The notes under the pieces are model-generated. The model was not told where the DNA came from. It saw only the letters and a list, made by a program, of their open reading frames with translations, and made no database searches. The translations under genes and the position numbers were made by a program. Source: Rhodopirellula halodulae (GTDB lineage: Bacteria > Planctomycetota > Planctomycetia > Pirellulales > Pirellulaceae). Taken from it: DNA of 64,000 nucleotides. Where the stretch lies: NCBI RefSeq assembly GCF_020966775.1, contig NZ_JAJKFV010000004.1:186001-250000 (forward strand), read 5' to 3'. Below, one piece after another: positions 29,452-39,956 of this stretch; positions within the stretch are counted from its first letter, which is position 1; each line of letters starts with the position of its first letter.

Positions 29452-30724
29452 GATTGAATCGTCCAAAGATAACGCACGCGTTGTGACCACCGAATCCAAA
29501 ACTGTTGCTCATCGCAACGTTGACTTCGCTTTCCCGAGGTTCATTCGGAACATAGTCGAGGTCGCAATTCGGATCAGGTGTGTCGAGATTAATAGTCGGA
29601 GCAATGACGTTGTTTTGAATCGTCTTGCACAGGATCACCGCCTCAATCCCGCCGCTGGCTCCCAAGGAGTGCCCCAAGGCGCTCTTGGTGCTGCTGATAG
29701 CGATGTTGCGGGCGTGGTCCCCCAAAACATTCGCGATCGCACGAGATTCGGCTTTGTCACCGAGCGGTGTACTGGTTCCGTGAGCATTAATGTAATCGAT
29801 TTCAGTGGCCGCGCGGCCGCTGTCGGCAATCGCTGCCCGCATCGCAGCACTGGCTCCCAAACCCTCTGGATCAGGAGCGGTGATGTGTCCGGCGTCGCTG
29901 GTCGTTCCGTAGCCCAAGACTTCGGCGTAGATCTTTGCGCCGCGAGCCTGTGCGTGTTCGAGTTCTTCAAAGACCAACAATCCAGCCCCTTCAGCCAAAA
30001 CAAAGCCATCTCGATCCGCATCAAACGGGCGGCTCGCACGATGAGGCTCATCGTTGCGGGTGGAGAGAGCTTTCATATTCTGGAAAGCCGCCAATCCCAT
30101 ACGCGTAATCGCGGCTTCGGTCCCGCCGGTGATCACCACATCGGTTTCGCCACCACGGATGCTGCGCAGTGCGTCGCCCATCGCATTGGTTGCACTGGCA
30201 CAGGCCGTGGCCACCGCGTAGTTCGGGCCTTTCAGTCCGTAGCGGATCGAGATATTTCCCCCCGCGGCGTTGACCATCATCTTCGGGACGGTGAACGGGC
30301 TGACGCGGTCTGGCCCTTTGTTCAGCATGCGTTCGATTTGGTCTTCGATCTCATTCAGACCACCGATGCCGGACCCAAGAATCACGCCGCAACGGGTTCG
30401 GTCGGTCTTCTCCCAATCGATGCCCGAATCGTTGACCGCTTGTGCCCCCGCATGAACCGCGAATTGGGTGAATCGGTCCAATCGCTTGGCTTCTTTGGGC
30501 TCCACGAATTCAGACACATCGAAATCGGGAATGTCGCCTCCAAAGTGGACTTTGTATTTGGAGGTATCCATGATCGACAGTTCATGAATGCCTGATTTGC
30601 CGGCGAGCAAACTGGACCACAGGGAATCCACGGTGCATCCCAACGGCGTGACCGTCCCGATACCGGTGATCACGACACGTCGAGCGGATGAATGCGATAG
30701 GATCGAAGGAGAGGCGTCCGTCAT
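29438..30724 (-). CDS. fabF: 3-oxoacyl-ACP synthase II
   Basis: A 428-residue KAS II. The Cys-His-His triad is present: AVATACASATNAMGDAL (Cys about 176), NAHGTSTPLGD and KSALGHSLGASGG. VITGIGTVTPLG at the start is typical. It condenses malonyl-ACP with acyl-ACP in chain elongation. Read in the fab cluster order rpmF-fabD-fabG-acpP-fabF, but separated from acpP by 472 bp, so it may have its own promoter. Confidence 0.95.
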   Translation of the reverse strand: MTDASPSILSHSSARRVVITGIGTVTPLGCTVDSLWSSLLAGKSGIHELSIMDTSKYKVHFGGDIPDFDVSEFVEPKEAKRLDRFTQFAVHAGAQAVNDSGIDWEKTDRTRCGVILGSGIGGLNEIEDQIERMLNKGPDRVSPFTVPKMMVNAAGGNISIRYGLKGPNYAVATACASATNAMGDALRSIRGGETDVVITGGTEAAITRMGLAAFQNMKALSTRNDEPHRASRPFDADRDGFVLAEGAGLLVFEELEHAQARGAKIYAEVLGYGTTSDAGHITAPDPEGLGASAAMRAAIADSGRAATEIDYINAHGTSTPLGDKAESRAIANVLGDHARNIAISSTKSALGHSLGASGGIEAVILCKTIQNNVIAPTINLDTPDPNCDLDYVPNEPRESEVNVAMSNSFGFGGHNACVIFGRFNHDGS

Positions 30725-31196
30725 GAGCGTGGTGACGAATTCAATCGTGAGAGGGTTATGGGGAGCGGAGTTCTCGACCGGCGTTCATGCAACATAACAA
30801 AAAAAGCCGCCTTCACCCTGTCACTGCATTGAAACGACAAGTTGATTTGGCGGCGATGCAGTCCGAGTTGCGGATGATTGCGATTGGCGAAAGGTTGCCG
30901 GGGCGACGCCGCGATCGAAGGTGCCGAACGATCGGGTGAATCGAAACGAGCGAGTCGATGAACGATCTCGCGGCGATCCATCGGAATGGTCCGGGCAGAC
31001 AGACAAGGGATTCATGCGGGCGGACCATGCCGGACCACATGCATGATGAAAGGACCATTGGCGGTTCAGAATCAAATGCACCGCCAAATGGTCCAATTGG
31101 GCTAAGCGATCCGAATGGGTTCCGTCGAACCGATGGATCACGCCTTTCCGCGAGCGACCGAGTCAGCCGGCTCGCGGTGAAGCGTTGACGCCGAGA
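30725..31196. other. Intergenic region acpP-fabF
   Basis: No gene seen in 472 bp. It contains a weak terminator-like structure for acpP (30799-30854, minus) and must then hold a promoter for fabF. Small open frames on both strands lack ribosome sites and protein-like composition. Confidence 0.5.
30799..30854 (-). terminator. Possible terminator downstream of acpP
   Basis: On the minus strand, GCCGCC (30854-30849) can pair with GGCGGC (30811-30806) across a long loop, followed directly by seven T (30805-30799). The loop is long, so this is tentative. Confidence 0.4.
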
Positions 31197-31442
31197 TCAG
31201 GCGTCTTCGCCTTTTTCTTTCTCGATGAAATCGATGGCTTCGCCGACCTTTTGGATCTTTTCAGCGGAGTCGTCGGGAATGCTGATGTCGAACTCTTCTT
31301 CGAGTTCCATCACCAATTCGACGGTATCGAGCGAGTCGGCACCGAGATCGTTGACGAACGAGGTTTCGCGAGTGATTTTGTCTTTGTCAACGCCGAGCTG
31401 TTCAGAAACAATGTCGACCACGCGTTCTTCGATAGACGCCAT
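31197..31442 (-). CDS. acpP: Acyl carrier protein
   Basis: An 81-residue acidic protein with the phosphopantetheine site [18 protein letters not shown] (Ser about 38) and the usual [18 protein letters not shown]-terminal helix. It carries growing acyl chains for FabD, FabG and FabF encoded around it. Confidence 0.97.
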   Translation of the reverse strand: MASIEERVVDIVSEQLGVDKDKITRETSFVNDLGADSLDTVELVMELEEEFDISIPDDSAEKIQKVGEAIDFIEKEKGEDA

Positions 31443-31636
31443 GGGCGTAACTCCGATTAAATGTCAGTTGGTTTGAAAAAGGAAAGTGCAATTCTGTGGG
31501 GGAGGGCACAACCGTTGCGGCACTCCATAGCCGCTCGGGCAGAACATAGGGGACACAGCTAAAACGCGTCAATATGCCGTTGGAATCGACGTTTCAATTC
31601 TCGCTGGGTCGTTTGTTCTAGCTGGGCCGGTCTGGC

Positions 31637-32395
31637 TCAGCCGACCATTCCGCCGTCGACCACGATGGTTTGCCCAGAAATGTAGCTGGCATCGCGACTG
31701 GCCAAGAACAACACCGCGGCAGCGACGTCTTCGGGTTGGCCGACTCGTTTGGCAGGAATGCGTTTGGTGACTTCTTCCAGCACCACGTCGCCCAATTCCG
31801 CCGTCATTTCGCTGGCGATGAAACCGGGGGCAATCGCGTTCACGGTGACGCCGCGGGAGACGAGTTCCTTGCTCATCGTCCGCGTCATTCCGATCATGCC
31901 CGCTTTGCTGGCCGAGTAGTTGGCTTGTCCTGGATTGCCGATGACCCCGGAGATGCTGGCCATGTTGATGATGCGGCCGTATTTCTTACGACGCATCAAT
32001 CCGGCGGCGGCACGGCAGCACACGAAGCAACTGGTCAGATTGGTGGCGATCACGGAATCCCATTCCTCGTCGGACATGCCACGCATCAATTTGTCGCGAG
32101 TGATCCCGGCGTTGTTGACCAGGATGTCCAGGCGACCGTGTTTCTTGGCGGTGCTCTCGATGGCTTCCGCAGCGGCTTTGCGATCGGTGACGTCGCAAGG
32201 CAAGGCTTCGCCCGTTCCGCCGGCAGCTTCGATTTCCGAGACGGTGGCAGCCAACTTTTCCGCGTTGCGTGCCATGCAAACCACATGGGCTCCGTTTTGT
32301 CCCAGTGCGACGGCGACAGCACGTCCGAGGCCTTGGCTGGCACCGGTGACAATGGCGACTTGATCTTTCAAATCAACCGACAGGGAGAGATCCAT
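31637..32395 (-). CDS. fabG: 3-oxoacyl-ACP reductase
   Basis: A 252-residue short-chain dehydrogenase: NADP(H) motif [16 protein letters not shown] (about 16), NNAGITRD, catalytic Ser in [10 protein letters not shown], and YSASKAG with Tyr/Lys; the end, [15 protein letters not shown], is standard. It reduces 3-oxoacyl-ACP in fatty acid synthesis and lies between fabD and acpP. Confidence 0.95.
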   Translation of the reverse strand: MDLSLSVDLKDQVAIVTGASQGLGRAVAVALGQNGAHVVCMARNAEKLAATVSEIEAAGGTGEALPCDVTDRKAAAEAIESTAKKHGRLDILVNNAGITRDKLMRGMSDEEWDSVIATNLTSCFVCCRAAAGLMRRKKYGRIINMASISGVIGNPGQANYSASKAGMIGMTRTMSKELVSRGVTVNAIAPGFIASEMTAELGDVVLEEVTKRIPAKRVGQPEDVAAAVLFLASRDASYISGQTIVVDGGMVG

Positions 32396-32520
32396 GAGAG
32401 CGTTTCTGTGGGGTAGGGGGGGGTTCTTCGAAACTCAGTCAGCAAGTTCGCGCGGGCTAAAACACGCTGAGCGAGAACATCATTGAAACGGTGGCGACAG
32501 GCGCCGTGGGCCAAGCCTGT

Positions 32521-33450
32521 TCAGGGTTGGTCACCGAAACCGTCGGTGGGCGTTTTGCGAGCGATGCGTTTGATGGTGCCTCGCAGAACCCGGCCGGTCC
32601 CGGCTTCCAGAAATCCGTCGATGCCGTCACCCAACATGGCGTTGACGGAATCGTCCCAGCGAACTGGATTGACGACTTGGCGAGCCAGCAATTGGCGGAT
32701 TTCGTCGGCGGAGGTGTGCGGTGCCGCATCCACGTTGCTGTAAACGGGAATTCGCGTGTCCGACAGCTCCACTTCAGCTAGAGCCTGCGTGAGCTGTTCC
32801 ACTGCGCCGTTCATGATGGGCGTGTGAAAAGCTCCGGCAACACTCAGCGGCACGACCTTCATTGCACCAGCCGCGGACGCCACGGGTTCGAGCCGTTCGA
32901 GGGCGGATCGATGTCCTGACACGGCGATGTTGCCTGGGCACAGAAGGTTGGCTGGCTGGAGAATTTCCTCTCCCTGGCGAGCCTCTTCGCAAACCGATGT
33001 CAATTTTTCAAGATCCAAGCCGAGCACGCTGACCATGCCGGATTCAATCGCGTCGGCACAAGCCTGCATGGCTTCGCCGCGACGCTGAACCAGCTTCAAA
33101 CCGTCAGCGAAAGATACTCCACCGGCGTAGCAGACCGCGGTGTACTCACCCAGGCTGAGCCCGGCGGCGGCGACAATTTTCTTCGCCAATTCAGGATTCA
33201 GCTCATCGTGAACGCGAGCAGCAGCGACCCCCACCACGAACAATGCGGGCTGGCTGTGAACCGTTTCGTTCAGTTTCTCGGCCGGGCCTTCGGCACAAAG
33301 CTGTTTCAGGTCGTAACCCAAAACGTCGTTGGCTTCTTCGAACAGATCGTTGGCAAGGGAATATTCAGCGCACAACCACGTTCCCATGCCGGGCGTCTGA
33401 GCACCTTGGCCGGGAAACAGGATCGCTGGTTTGGCTGCGTCGAGACTCAC
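32521..33450 (-). CDS. fabD: Malonyl-CoA:ACP transacylase
   Basis: A 309-residue acyltransferase: [14 protein letters not shown] at the start, nucleophile Ser in [15 protein letters not shown] (Leu replaces the usual His before Ser), and His in [13 protein letters not shown]. It loads malonyl groups onto ACP. Start is GTG 33450. It follows rpmF by 36 bp, a common bacterial rpmF-fab arrangement. Confidence 0.94.
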   Translation of the reverse strand: MSLDAAKPAILFPGQGAQTPGMGTWLCAEYSLANDLFEEANDVLGYDLKQLCAEGPAEKLNETVHSQPALFVVGVAAARVHDELNPELAKKIVAAAGLSLGEYTAVCYAGGVSFADGLKLVQRRGEAMQACADAIESGMVSVLGLDLEKLTSVCEEARQGEEILQPANLLCPGNIAVSGHRSALERLEPVASAAGAMKVVPLSVAGAFHTPIMNGAVEQLTQALAEVELSDTRIPVYSNVDAAPHTSADEIRQLLARQVVNPVRWDDSVNAMLGDGIDGFLEAGTGRVLRGTIKRIARKTPTDGFGDQP

Positions 33451-33486
33451 GGCAGGTCGTACTCAGTTCAATCAGTGGTGCAGGGA

Positions 33487-33669
33487 TTACTGTTCGGTCG
33501 TTTCGACGACGGTGCGACCTTGGTAGTAACCACATTTTGGGCACACAACGTGAGTAGGCACGGCGGTGCTGCACTGAGGGCAGTAGGTCACCTGACGCTT
33601 TTTCAGGTGATCGTGGCTGCGGCGTTTGCCGGTACGGCTGTTGGAGTGCTTGCGTTTTGGGACGGCCAT
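33487..33669 (-). CDS. rpmF: 50S ribosomal protein L32
   Basis: A 60-residue protein: [20 protein letters not shown], then a zinc ribbon with two Cys pairs (YCPQCS and VCPKCG). The open frame extends to 33810, but L32 begins at this ATG. First gene of the fab cluster. Confidence 0.95.
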   Translation of the reverse strand: MAVPKRKHSNSRTGKRRSHDHLKKRQVTYCPQCSTAVPTHVVCPKCGYYQGRTVVETTEQ

Positions 33670-33981
33670 GGCAGACAAGCCCGCGAACGGGCGATCTTCA
33701 AATGGGTGGGGTGGACGAATTTCAAACCGCGAAAGATAAGCACCGGACGTGCGATCCGTCAACGCGTCCTGGGGGCAAAAACCGTGGTTTCCGGGGGCTT
33801 TTACGAGCAAATCGCGATCTCAGCGTCCGATTGCAGCAATTCGGAAAGACGGACGGTTTCCGCCGGCCAATCTGAACCAACACCCTCGCCGGTCGCATAC
33901 GATAAATCCAGAACAGTTCAACGCAGCCACCCTTCGTCGGTCGCCCTGGCGATTGTCGATTCTCCCTCAGAGAGCCCTATC
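33670..33981. other. Divergent region between rpmF and AAA ATPase
   Basis: About 310 bp that should contain promoters for the rpmF-fab cluster and for the AAA ATPase. An open frame upstream of the ATPase runs through it antisense to fabD and rpmF and is best explained as a shadow. Confidence 0.45.
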
Positions 33982-35430
33982 GTGACCAGCCCCGTGCCAA
34001 GTCCCACGACCACCAAGGAAGAAGTCCCCTCCGCACGCAATTTGCAGGAGCTGATCGAGAGCGGCTGGACTTCGAAAACGGTCAAACAAGAGATCCGAGA
34101 CAACTTCACAGGGATGCTGGCCCAGCGTGAGGAACTGTTCCCCGGCATCGTGGGTTACGAGGACACGGTGATCCCGGAGATCAGCTTGGCCTTGCTGGCC
34201 GGCCACGACATGCTGTTTCTGGGTGAAAAAGGGCAAGCAAAAAGCCGAATCATGCGGCAACTGGTCCGGTTCCTGGATCCGTGGGTGCCCTACATCGATC
34301 ATCCGGATCTGCCGGTTCACGAAGACCCGATGAATCCAATCACGACATTGGGCAAGCGATTGGTGGAGCAGCACTCGCCAGAGGACATCCAAATCGCTTG
34401 GTGGCATCGCAGCGAGCGTTACGCGGAACGATTGTCCCCCGGAACCAAATTCGCGGACATCATCGGCGAGATCGATCCCGCAAAACTGACGGGCGGCGTC
34501 AGCATGAGTGCCGAAGAAGCCTTGTCGTTCGGCCTGATCCCACGAATGCACCGAGGCATTTTCGCGATGAACGAATTGCCCGAGTTGGATGATTTGGTCC
34601 AAGTCGGATTGTTCAACATCCTGGAAGAACGCGACGTCCAGATTCGCGGCTATCCCATTCGATTCGATTTGGACGTGATGATTCTGTTCTCGGCCAACCC
34701 ATCGACTTACAACCGATCAGGCAAAGTGATTCCGCAGTTGAAGGACCGGATTGGCACCATCGTCCAAACGCACTACCCAAAGGAACGGATGCAGGGGATC
34801 GAAATCCTGCAGCAAGAGGTCGGCGAAGACCTGGGCGGATCGCATCCGGTGCACGTACCGCTGTTCATGTACCAAATCATCGAAGAGATCACGAACCAAG
34901 CTCGCAAGAGCAAGTACATCGATCAAGCCTCCGGTGTCTCGGCACGTTTCTCGCTCGCGAACTTTCGCACGATCGTCGCGTCGGCACGCCAACGCGGCAT
35001 CGTCCACGGCGAGAACCCCGCCGTCCCGCGAATCAGCGATTTGGGACATCTGTACGCCAGCTCGCTTGGCAAGCTGGAGCTGGATTTGATGGGCACGCAC
35101 CAGATGACGGAGAAACAGGTGATTGACTCGGTGGTGGCCGAGGCGATCCAAACGGTGTTCGCCGAGTACGTGGAAGAGCACGGGTTGGCGGAGATCGCTG
35201 AGATCTTCCGAGGCGGCGTGCGAGTGGAGGTCGGGACGATGCTGCCCAGCAGCCAGTACGCGGAACGTTTGCAACACGTGCCGCCAGCGTGGGACAAAGC
35301 GTTCGAGGTCAACGCGAGTGAGAACGAAGCCATGCGAGCCTCCTGCGTCGAGTTCGTTCTGGCAGGGCTTTACAGCATGGACAAAATCAGCCGCTCCCAA
35401 CGCCACGGCAAAATCCACTACGAGATGTAG
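33982..35430 (+). CDS. Magnesium-chelatase-like AAA+ ATPase
   Basis: A 482-residue ATPase from a GTG start with AGAG upstream. After a Ser/Thr/Pro-rich leader, the AAA+ domain carries Walker A GEKGQAKS (about 79), Walker B-like [18 protein letters not shown], then [14 protein letters not shown] and QLKDRIGT as sensor/arginine-finger motifs. The family is the MgChl-I/MoxR-like helper ATPases. Partners usually carry a von Willebrand A domain; none is visible within the window downstream, where the repeat array begins. Target unknown. Confidence 0.8.
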   Translation: MTSPVPSPTTTKEEVPSARNLQELIESGWTSKTVKQEIRDNFTGMLAQREELFPGIVGYEDTVIPEISLALLAGHDMLFLGEKGQAKSRIMRQLVRFLDPWVPYIDHPDLPVHEDPMNPITTLGKRLVEQHSPEDIQIAWWHRSERYAERLSPGTKFADIIGEIDPAKLTGGVSMSAEEALSFGLIPRMHRGIFAMNELPELDDLVQVGLFNILEERDVQIRGYPIRFDLDVMILFSANPSTYNRSGKVIPQLKDRIGTIVQTHYPKERMQGIEILQQEVGEDLGGSHPVHVPLFMYQIIEEITNQARKSKYIDQASGVSARFSLANFRTIVASARQRGIVHGENPAVPRISDLGHLYASSLGKLELDLMGTHQMTEKQVIDSVVAEAIQTVFAEYVEEHGLAEIAEIFRGGVRVEVGTMLPSSQYAERLQHVPPAWDKAFEVNASENEAMRASCVEFVLAGLYSMDKISRSQRHGKIHYEM

Positions 35431-35462
35431 GCCGCAAGTTTGGCCAGTTGCGTTAACCGTAG

Positions 35463-36935
35463 TGCAGCCAGCCTGGCTGCACCCACACGAGCGGCGAGCG
35501 ATTGAAAACGCAAAGTCGCCAAGACGCAGGGAAGCAGAGCAATCCGATTCATTGCGCCTCAGCGACCTAGCGTCTTTGCGTTGAAACACATGGCGATTTG
35601 TTTGGTGTGACACCGGGCGGCTCGCGTCGCGGCCGCTAAGAATTCCGCGGATAAGAATGTCGCGGATCGCTCCGCGGTCCCGCGTTTGGATTCAACGCTC
35701 GGTGAAGACGTTGCCTCGCAGCAGACTTCCAAGCCGCAGACCGTTAGGTCCGGTTGTCGAGCACCAGCCCGCTCCCGTTGTACAGCCAGCCTGGCTGCAT
35801 TCAACCAAACGCAAAACAATCGAAAACGCAAAGCCGCCAAGGCGCGGGGCCGCAGAGCAATCCGTTTCATTGCGTCTCCGCGTCCTAGCGTCTCTGCGTT
35901 GAAACACATGGCGATTTGATTGGTGCGACACCGGGCGGCTCGCGCCGCGGCCGCTAAGAATTCCGCGGATAAGAATGTCGCGGATCGCTCCGCGGTCCCG
36001 CGTTTGGATTCAACGCTCGGTCAAGACGTTCCGTCGTAGCAGACTTCCAAGCCGCAGACCGTTAGGTCCGGTTGTCGAGCACAAGCCCGCTCCCGTTGTG
36101 CAGCCAGCCTGGCTGCATTCAAACACCAGCCTGCCTGCATTCAACCAAACCCCAAGCAATTGAAAACGCAAAGCCGCCAAGACGCAGGGAAGCAGAGCAA
36201 GCCGTTTCATTGCGTCTCCGCGTCCTAGCGTCTCTGCGTTGAAACACATGGCGATTTGATTGGTGCGACACCGGGCGGCTCGCGCCGCGGCCGCTAAGAA
36301 TTCCGCGGATAAGAATGTCGCGGATCGCTCCGCCGGTCCCGCGTTTGGATTCAGCGCTCGGTGAAGACGTTACGTCGTAGCAGACTTCCAAGCCGCAGAC
36401 CGTTAGGTCCGGTTGTCGAGCACAAGCCCGCTCCCGTAGTGCAGCCAGCCTGGCTGCATTCAACCAAACGCAAAACAATCGAAAACGCAAAGTCGCCAAG
36501 ACGCAGGGAAGCAGAGCAATCCGATTCATTGCGCCTCAGCGTCCTAGCGTCTTTGCGTTGAAACACATGGCGATTTGTCTGGTGTGACACAGGGCAGCTC
36601 GCGCCGCGGCCGCTAAGAATTCCGCGGATAAGAATGTCGCGGATCGCTCCGCGGTCCCGCGTTTGGATTCAACGCTCGGTGAAGACGTTGCCTCGTAGCA
36701 GACTTCCAAGCCGCAGACCGTTAGGTCCGGTTGTCGAGCACAAGCCCGCTCCCGTTGTGCAGCCAGCCTGGCTGCATTCAACCAAACGCCAAGCAATCGA
36801 AAACGCAAAGCCGCCAAGGCGCGGGGCCGCAGAGCAATCCGTTTCATTGCGTCTCCGCGTCCTAGCGTCTCTGCGTTGAAACACATGGCGATTTGTTTGG
36901 TGTGACACCAGGCGGCTCGCGCCGCGTCCGCCAAG
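35463..36935. repeat. Tandem array of ~318-340 bp REP-containing units
   Basis: Four nearly identical units start at 35581, 35899, 36239 and 36558 (318, 340, 319, 318 bp), with a partial unit before (35463-35580) and after (36876-36935). Each has: a REP-like palindrome (for example 35611-35640, 35929-35958, 36269-36298, 36588-36617, 36906-36935), a GAATTCCGCGGATAAGAATG block, a 19-bp palindrome TGCAGCCAGCCTGGCTGCA (35463, 35781 with one change, 36099, 36440, 36758), and a CGCAAAG...CTTTGCG hairpin-like block. The unit at 35899 has about 20 extra bases from duplication beside the 19-bp palindrome. Open frames on both strands here are by-products of the repeats. Confidence 0.92.
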
Positions 36936-37076
36936 AGTGTCGCGGATCGCTCCACAGACTTCTCCCGCAATGACGCGAACACGGGGACGTGGTACAAGTT
37001 GCGCTGGCGGAGTCGCCTCCGCCAGCCTCACTGACCACCGACACCCAAGCCTCTGACCTGAGGGTGATCCGCCAAG
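36936..37076. other. Leader region of malic enzyme gene
   Basis: Unique sequence between the array and the malic enzyme gene; GAGGGTGAT about 10 nt before ATG 37077 is the likely ribosome site. No gene seen. Confidence 0.45.
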
Positions 37077-38507
37077 ATGAACCAGCACAGCCCGTCGTAC
37101 GCCATCACCATCCGTTTGCGTTACACCGACTCGCCCGGCGCGATGGGCAAGATCACGACGGCGATTGGCGAAGCGGACGGAGCCATCGGCGCGGTCGACA
37201 TCGTCAACATTCGCGGCGGCAAAATTTCGCGTGACTTCACCGTCAACGCTCGCGATGTCGATCACGGCAAACGCATCGTCGAGCACCTGCGAACGGTGGA
37301 AGAAGTCGAGGTCGTGCACACCTCCGACCGTGTTTTTCTGATGCACCTTGGCGGCAAAATTGAAGTGCTGCCGAAGATGCCGATCAAGACACGTGACGAC
37401 TTGTCGATGGCTTACACCCCCGGCGTCGCCCGAGTTTGCAACGCCATCGCGGAGGACCCCGATTCGTCGTTCGCGTTGACGATCCGTCAAAACACCGTCG
37501 CGGTGATCAGCGACGGGTCCGCAGTGTTAGGACTGGGCAACATTGGCCCACGAGCCGCCATGCCGGTGATGGAAGGCAAGGCGATGCTGTTCAAAGAATT
37601 CGCCAACGTGGACGCGTTTCCAATCTGCTTGGACACCCAAGACACCGAAGCCATCATCGAAACCGTTCGCCAGTTGGCACCCACCTTCGGCGGTGTCAAC
37701 TTGGAAGACATCTCCGCCCCACGCTGCATCGAGATTGAAGAACGGCTGGACAAAGAACTTGAGATCCCCGTTTTTCACGACGACCAACACGGAACCGCCA
37801 TCGTGGTTCTGGCCGGACTGAAGAACAGCTTGCTGCGAGTCGGCAAGCAACTTTCGAACGTTCGCATCGTGGTCAACGGAGCCGGTGCCGCGGGGACAGC
37901 CATCGTCAAACTACTGCTCATTTCCGGAGCCAAAGACATCGTCGTCTGCGATCGCGAAGGTGCGATTCACGCGGGAGAACCGAGCCAGCCCGATGCGTCC
38001 AAACAATGGATTGCGGACAACACCAATCCGAATGGCTTGGCGGGCAAGCTCAGCGACGTTGTCCGCGGAGCAGACGTCTTCGTTGGCGTTTCGGCACCCA
38101 ACGTGTTGCAAACCGAAGACGTCGCCGCGATGGCATCGGATCCAATCGTGTTTGCTTTGGCCAACCCGGATCCCGAAATCCTGCCTTCTAAGGCGGCACC
38201 TCACGTGCGAATCATGGCGACGGGACGAAGCGATTTCCCTAACCAGATCAACAACGTGCTTTGCTTCCCCGGTTTGTTCCGAGGTGTGCTGGACGTCCGA
38301 GCGACCACGATCAACAACGAAATGAAACTGGCGGCCGCAGAAGCCATTGCCGCCACGATCCCTGAGTCCGACCTGCTGGATGACTATGTTATCCCCAGCG
38401 TGTTTGACCGGCGTGTCTCCAAGGTCGTGGCTCAGGCGGTTTCGAAAGCCGCAGTGGAAACTGGCGTCGCACGTCGGCGAAATAAACCCGCCGACGAGAT
38501 CATGTGA
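37077..38507 (+). CDS. NAD(P)-dependent malic enzyme with N-terminal ACT domain
   Basis: A 476-residue protein. Residues 1-80 form an ACT-like domain (YAITIRLRYTDSPGAMGKIT). The malic enzyme core follows: KTRDDLSMAYTPGVARVCNA (substrate Tyr), VAVISDGSAVLGLGNIGPRA, EDISAPRCIEIEERL, PVFHDDQHGTAIV and the dinucleotide motif IVVNGAGAAGTA. It decarboxylates malate to pyruvate. The ACT domain implies allosteric control by a small ligand such as an amino acid. Confidence 0.9.
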   Translation: MNQHSPSYAITIRLRYTDSPGAMGKITTAIGEADGAIGAVDIVNIRGGKISRDFTVNARDVDHGKRIVEHLRTVEEVEVVHTSDRVFLMHLGGKIEVLPKMPIKTRDDLSMAYTPGVARVCNAIAEDPDSSFALTIRQNTVAVISDGSAVLGLGNIGPRAAMPVMEGKAMLFKEFANVDAFPICLDTQDTEAIIETVRQLAPTFGGVNLEDISAPRCIEIEERLDKELEIPVFHDDQHGTAIVVLAGLKNSLLRVGKQLSNVRIVVNGAGAAGTAIVKLLLISGAKDIVVCDREGAIHAGEPSQPDASKQWIADNTNPNGLAGKLSDVVRGADVFVGVSAPNVLQTEDVAAMASDPIVFALANPDPEILPSKAAPHVRIMATGRSDFPNQINNVLCFPGLFRGVLDVRATTINNEMKLAAAEAIAATIPESDLLDDYVIPSVFDRRVSKVVAQAVSKAAVETGVARRRNKPADEIM

Positions 38508-38610
38508 TCGCGATGAGTCACGCTGCGAAGTAACGCCAACTGAACAACTGGCTGCCAAATCACATAGCAGCCAGGCCGATGCCTTCGAACAACGCGAGGT
38601 GAGAAGAACT

Positions 38611-38691
38611 GTGGCACGGCGGTCCCCCGCCGTGATTCTAAGTTCTGTGGCACGGCGGTCCTCCGCCGTGATTCTCGGTGGGGGACCACCG
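38611..38691. repeat. Two direct copies of a GC-rich palindrome
   Basis: CACGGCGGTCCCCCGCCGTG at 38615-38634 and CACGGCGGTCCTCCGCCGTG at 38651-38670, both followed by ATTCT, then a smaller hairpin CGGTGGGGGACCACCG at 38676-38691. Each can fold into a strong stem. They lie between convergent genes and may end transcription or belong to a dispersed palindrome family different from the REPs. Confidence 0.75.
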
Positions 38692-38711
38692 AGCTACAGT
38701 TTGAGGGCGGC

Positions 38712-39956
38712 TTAGCTGTCGGCTGGCAAGCGGCCAGTTTCGACAACAGGGAAATCGCTCTGCAGACCTTGTCGCATGAACTCGACCAAGTCGGCCTTTT
38801 CTTGCTCGTTCAAGTTCAACGGCTTCATCTTGTCGCTCAAGTACGGGTTGGGATGCCCGCCTTTGTTGTACCACTCGATGACTTCTTCCAAGGTTTCTTG
38901 GCTGCCATCGTGCATGTAAGGGCCAGTATCGGCAGCGTTCCGCATGGTGGGTGTCTTGAACGCACCTTTGTCTTTTTCGTTTTGGGTGACTTCGAAACGC
39001 CCCAGGTCAGGCTTTTCTGAATCCATGCCAACGCCGATGTTGTGGAACTGTTCGTCGGTGAAGTTGGCTCCCGCATGACACGCCGTGCAGTTTGCCTTGC
39101 CGAACGTCAGCTCCATTCCACGAATGGAAGATTCGGTCATCGGGTTCTTCGCAGCGGCCTCTTTCAGCTCCGCGTATTGTTTGGCCAGAGCCGGTTCCTC
39201 ATCGAGGTATTCCAAATCATCCGCAAAGGTTTTCTCGAACGCGGACAGCGGGGCGTAGTAGTCGTAAGGAGCGGGCCCCGTGACGACGGTTCGCTCAAAG
39301 GTCGCGATCGCTTTGCCGACATTGTCGATGTTCACTCCGTCTTCGAAGATCTTCTCGAACTGAGCGGTGTAGATCGGATTTTCGGCCAACATCTTCACGC
39401 AAACTTCGTGGGTGTTGCCCATCTCGATCGGGTTCGCGATGGGGCCAACCGCTTGCTCTTCCAAGGACGCAGCACGACCATCATGGAATTGATGCTTGCT
39501 GAGGATTCGGTTGAACGAGACGGGTGAGTTTCGATTGCCCGTTTGACCCTGGATGCCTTCGCCAAACTGTGTCGGAGCCCCCCAACCCGTTTCCGGATGG
39601 TGGCAGGTCGCACAAGAAATGGTCCCATCAGCCGACAGTCGCGGGTCAAAGTAGAGCTGACGCCCCAACTCGATCTTGGCACGCGTCATGGGGTTGTCTT
39701 CGGGGATATAAATGTTCCCCGATGCGGCGTCGAGGCCCTTGGGGAGCACCACGTCCAACTCCGCGTGGTTCTTCTCGTCGGCCAGAAAACGCTGGACCTG
39801 CTCCATGGTCAGATCGCCATCGCCAGGAATGCCAGCGGTCAGGGTCGGATCACCCAAGTTGACGGTTTCTGCTTGAGCGAAGCTGGATGAAATGACGGCG
39901 GAGCCGGCAACGAACAGACCCGCTGCCAAGCACTTTCGGATTCGATGCATGGTCAT
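38712..39956 (-). CDS. Di-heme cytochrome c peroxidase (CcpA/MauG family)
   Basis: A 414-residue secreted protein. A signal peptide (ending SSFAQAE) is followed by two c-type heme sites, CATCHHPETGWG (about 127) and CTACHAGANFTDEQFHNIG (about 290), with GRQLYFDPRLSADGT and TPTMRNAADTGPYMHDGS as family motifs. It reduces hydrogen peroxide with cytochrome electrons in the periplasm, or performs a MauG-like oxidation. ATG 39956 or 39950 could start it. Confidence 0.9.
   Translation of the reverse strand: MTMHRIRKCLAAGLFVAGSAVISSSFAQAETVNLGDPTLTAGIPGDGDLTMEQVQRFLADEKNHAELDVVLPKGLDAASGNIYIPEDNPMTRAKIELGRQLYFDPRLSADGTISCATCHHPETGWGAPTQFGEGIQGQTGNRNSPVSFNRILSKHQFHDGRAASLEEQAVGPIANPIEMGNTHEVCVKMLAENPIYTAQFEKIFEDGVNIDNVGKAIATFERTVVTGPAPYDYYAPLSAFEKTFADDLEYLDEEPALAKQYAELKEAAAKNPMTESSIRGMELTFGKANCTACHAGANFTDEQFHNIGVGMDSEKPDLGRFEVTQNEKDKGAFKTPTMRNAADTGPYMHDGSQETLEEVIEWYNKGGHPNPYLSDKMKPLNLNEQEKADLVEFMRQGLQSDFPVVETGRLPADS

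Noticed and set aside
33208..33981. Long N-terminal extension of the AAA ATPase (740-aa version)
   Set aside because: The extension is antisense to fabD and rpmF; a GTG at 33982 fits the family length.
35463..36935. CRISPR array
   Set aside because: Units are 318-340 bp with nearly identical content throughout; no short repeats with unique spacers.
35463..36997. Many similar open frames on both strands across the repeat array
   Set aside because: They repeat because the DNA repeats; composition is Arg/Ala/Ser-rich with no ribosome sites, and all six frames are partly open due to GC content.
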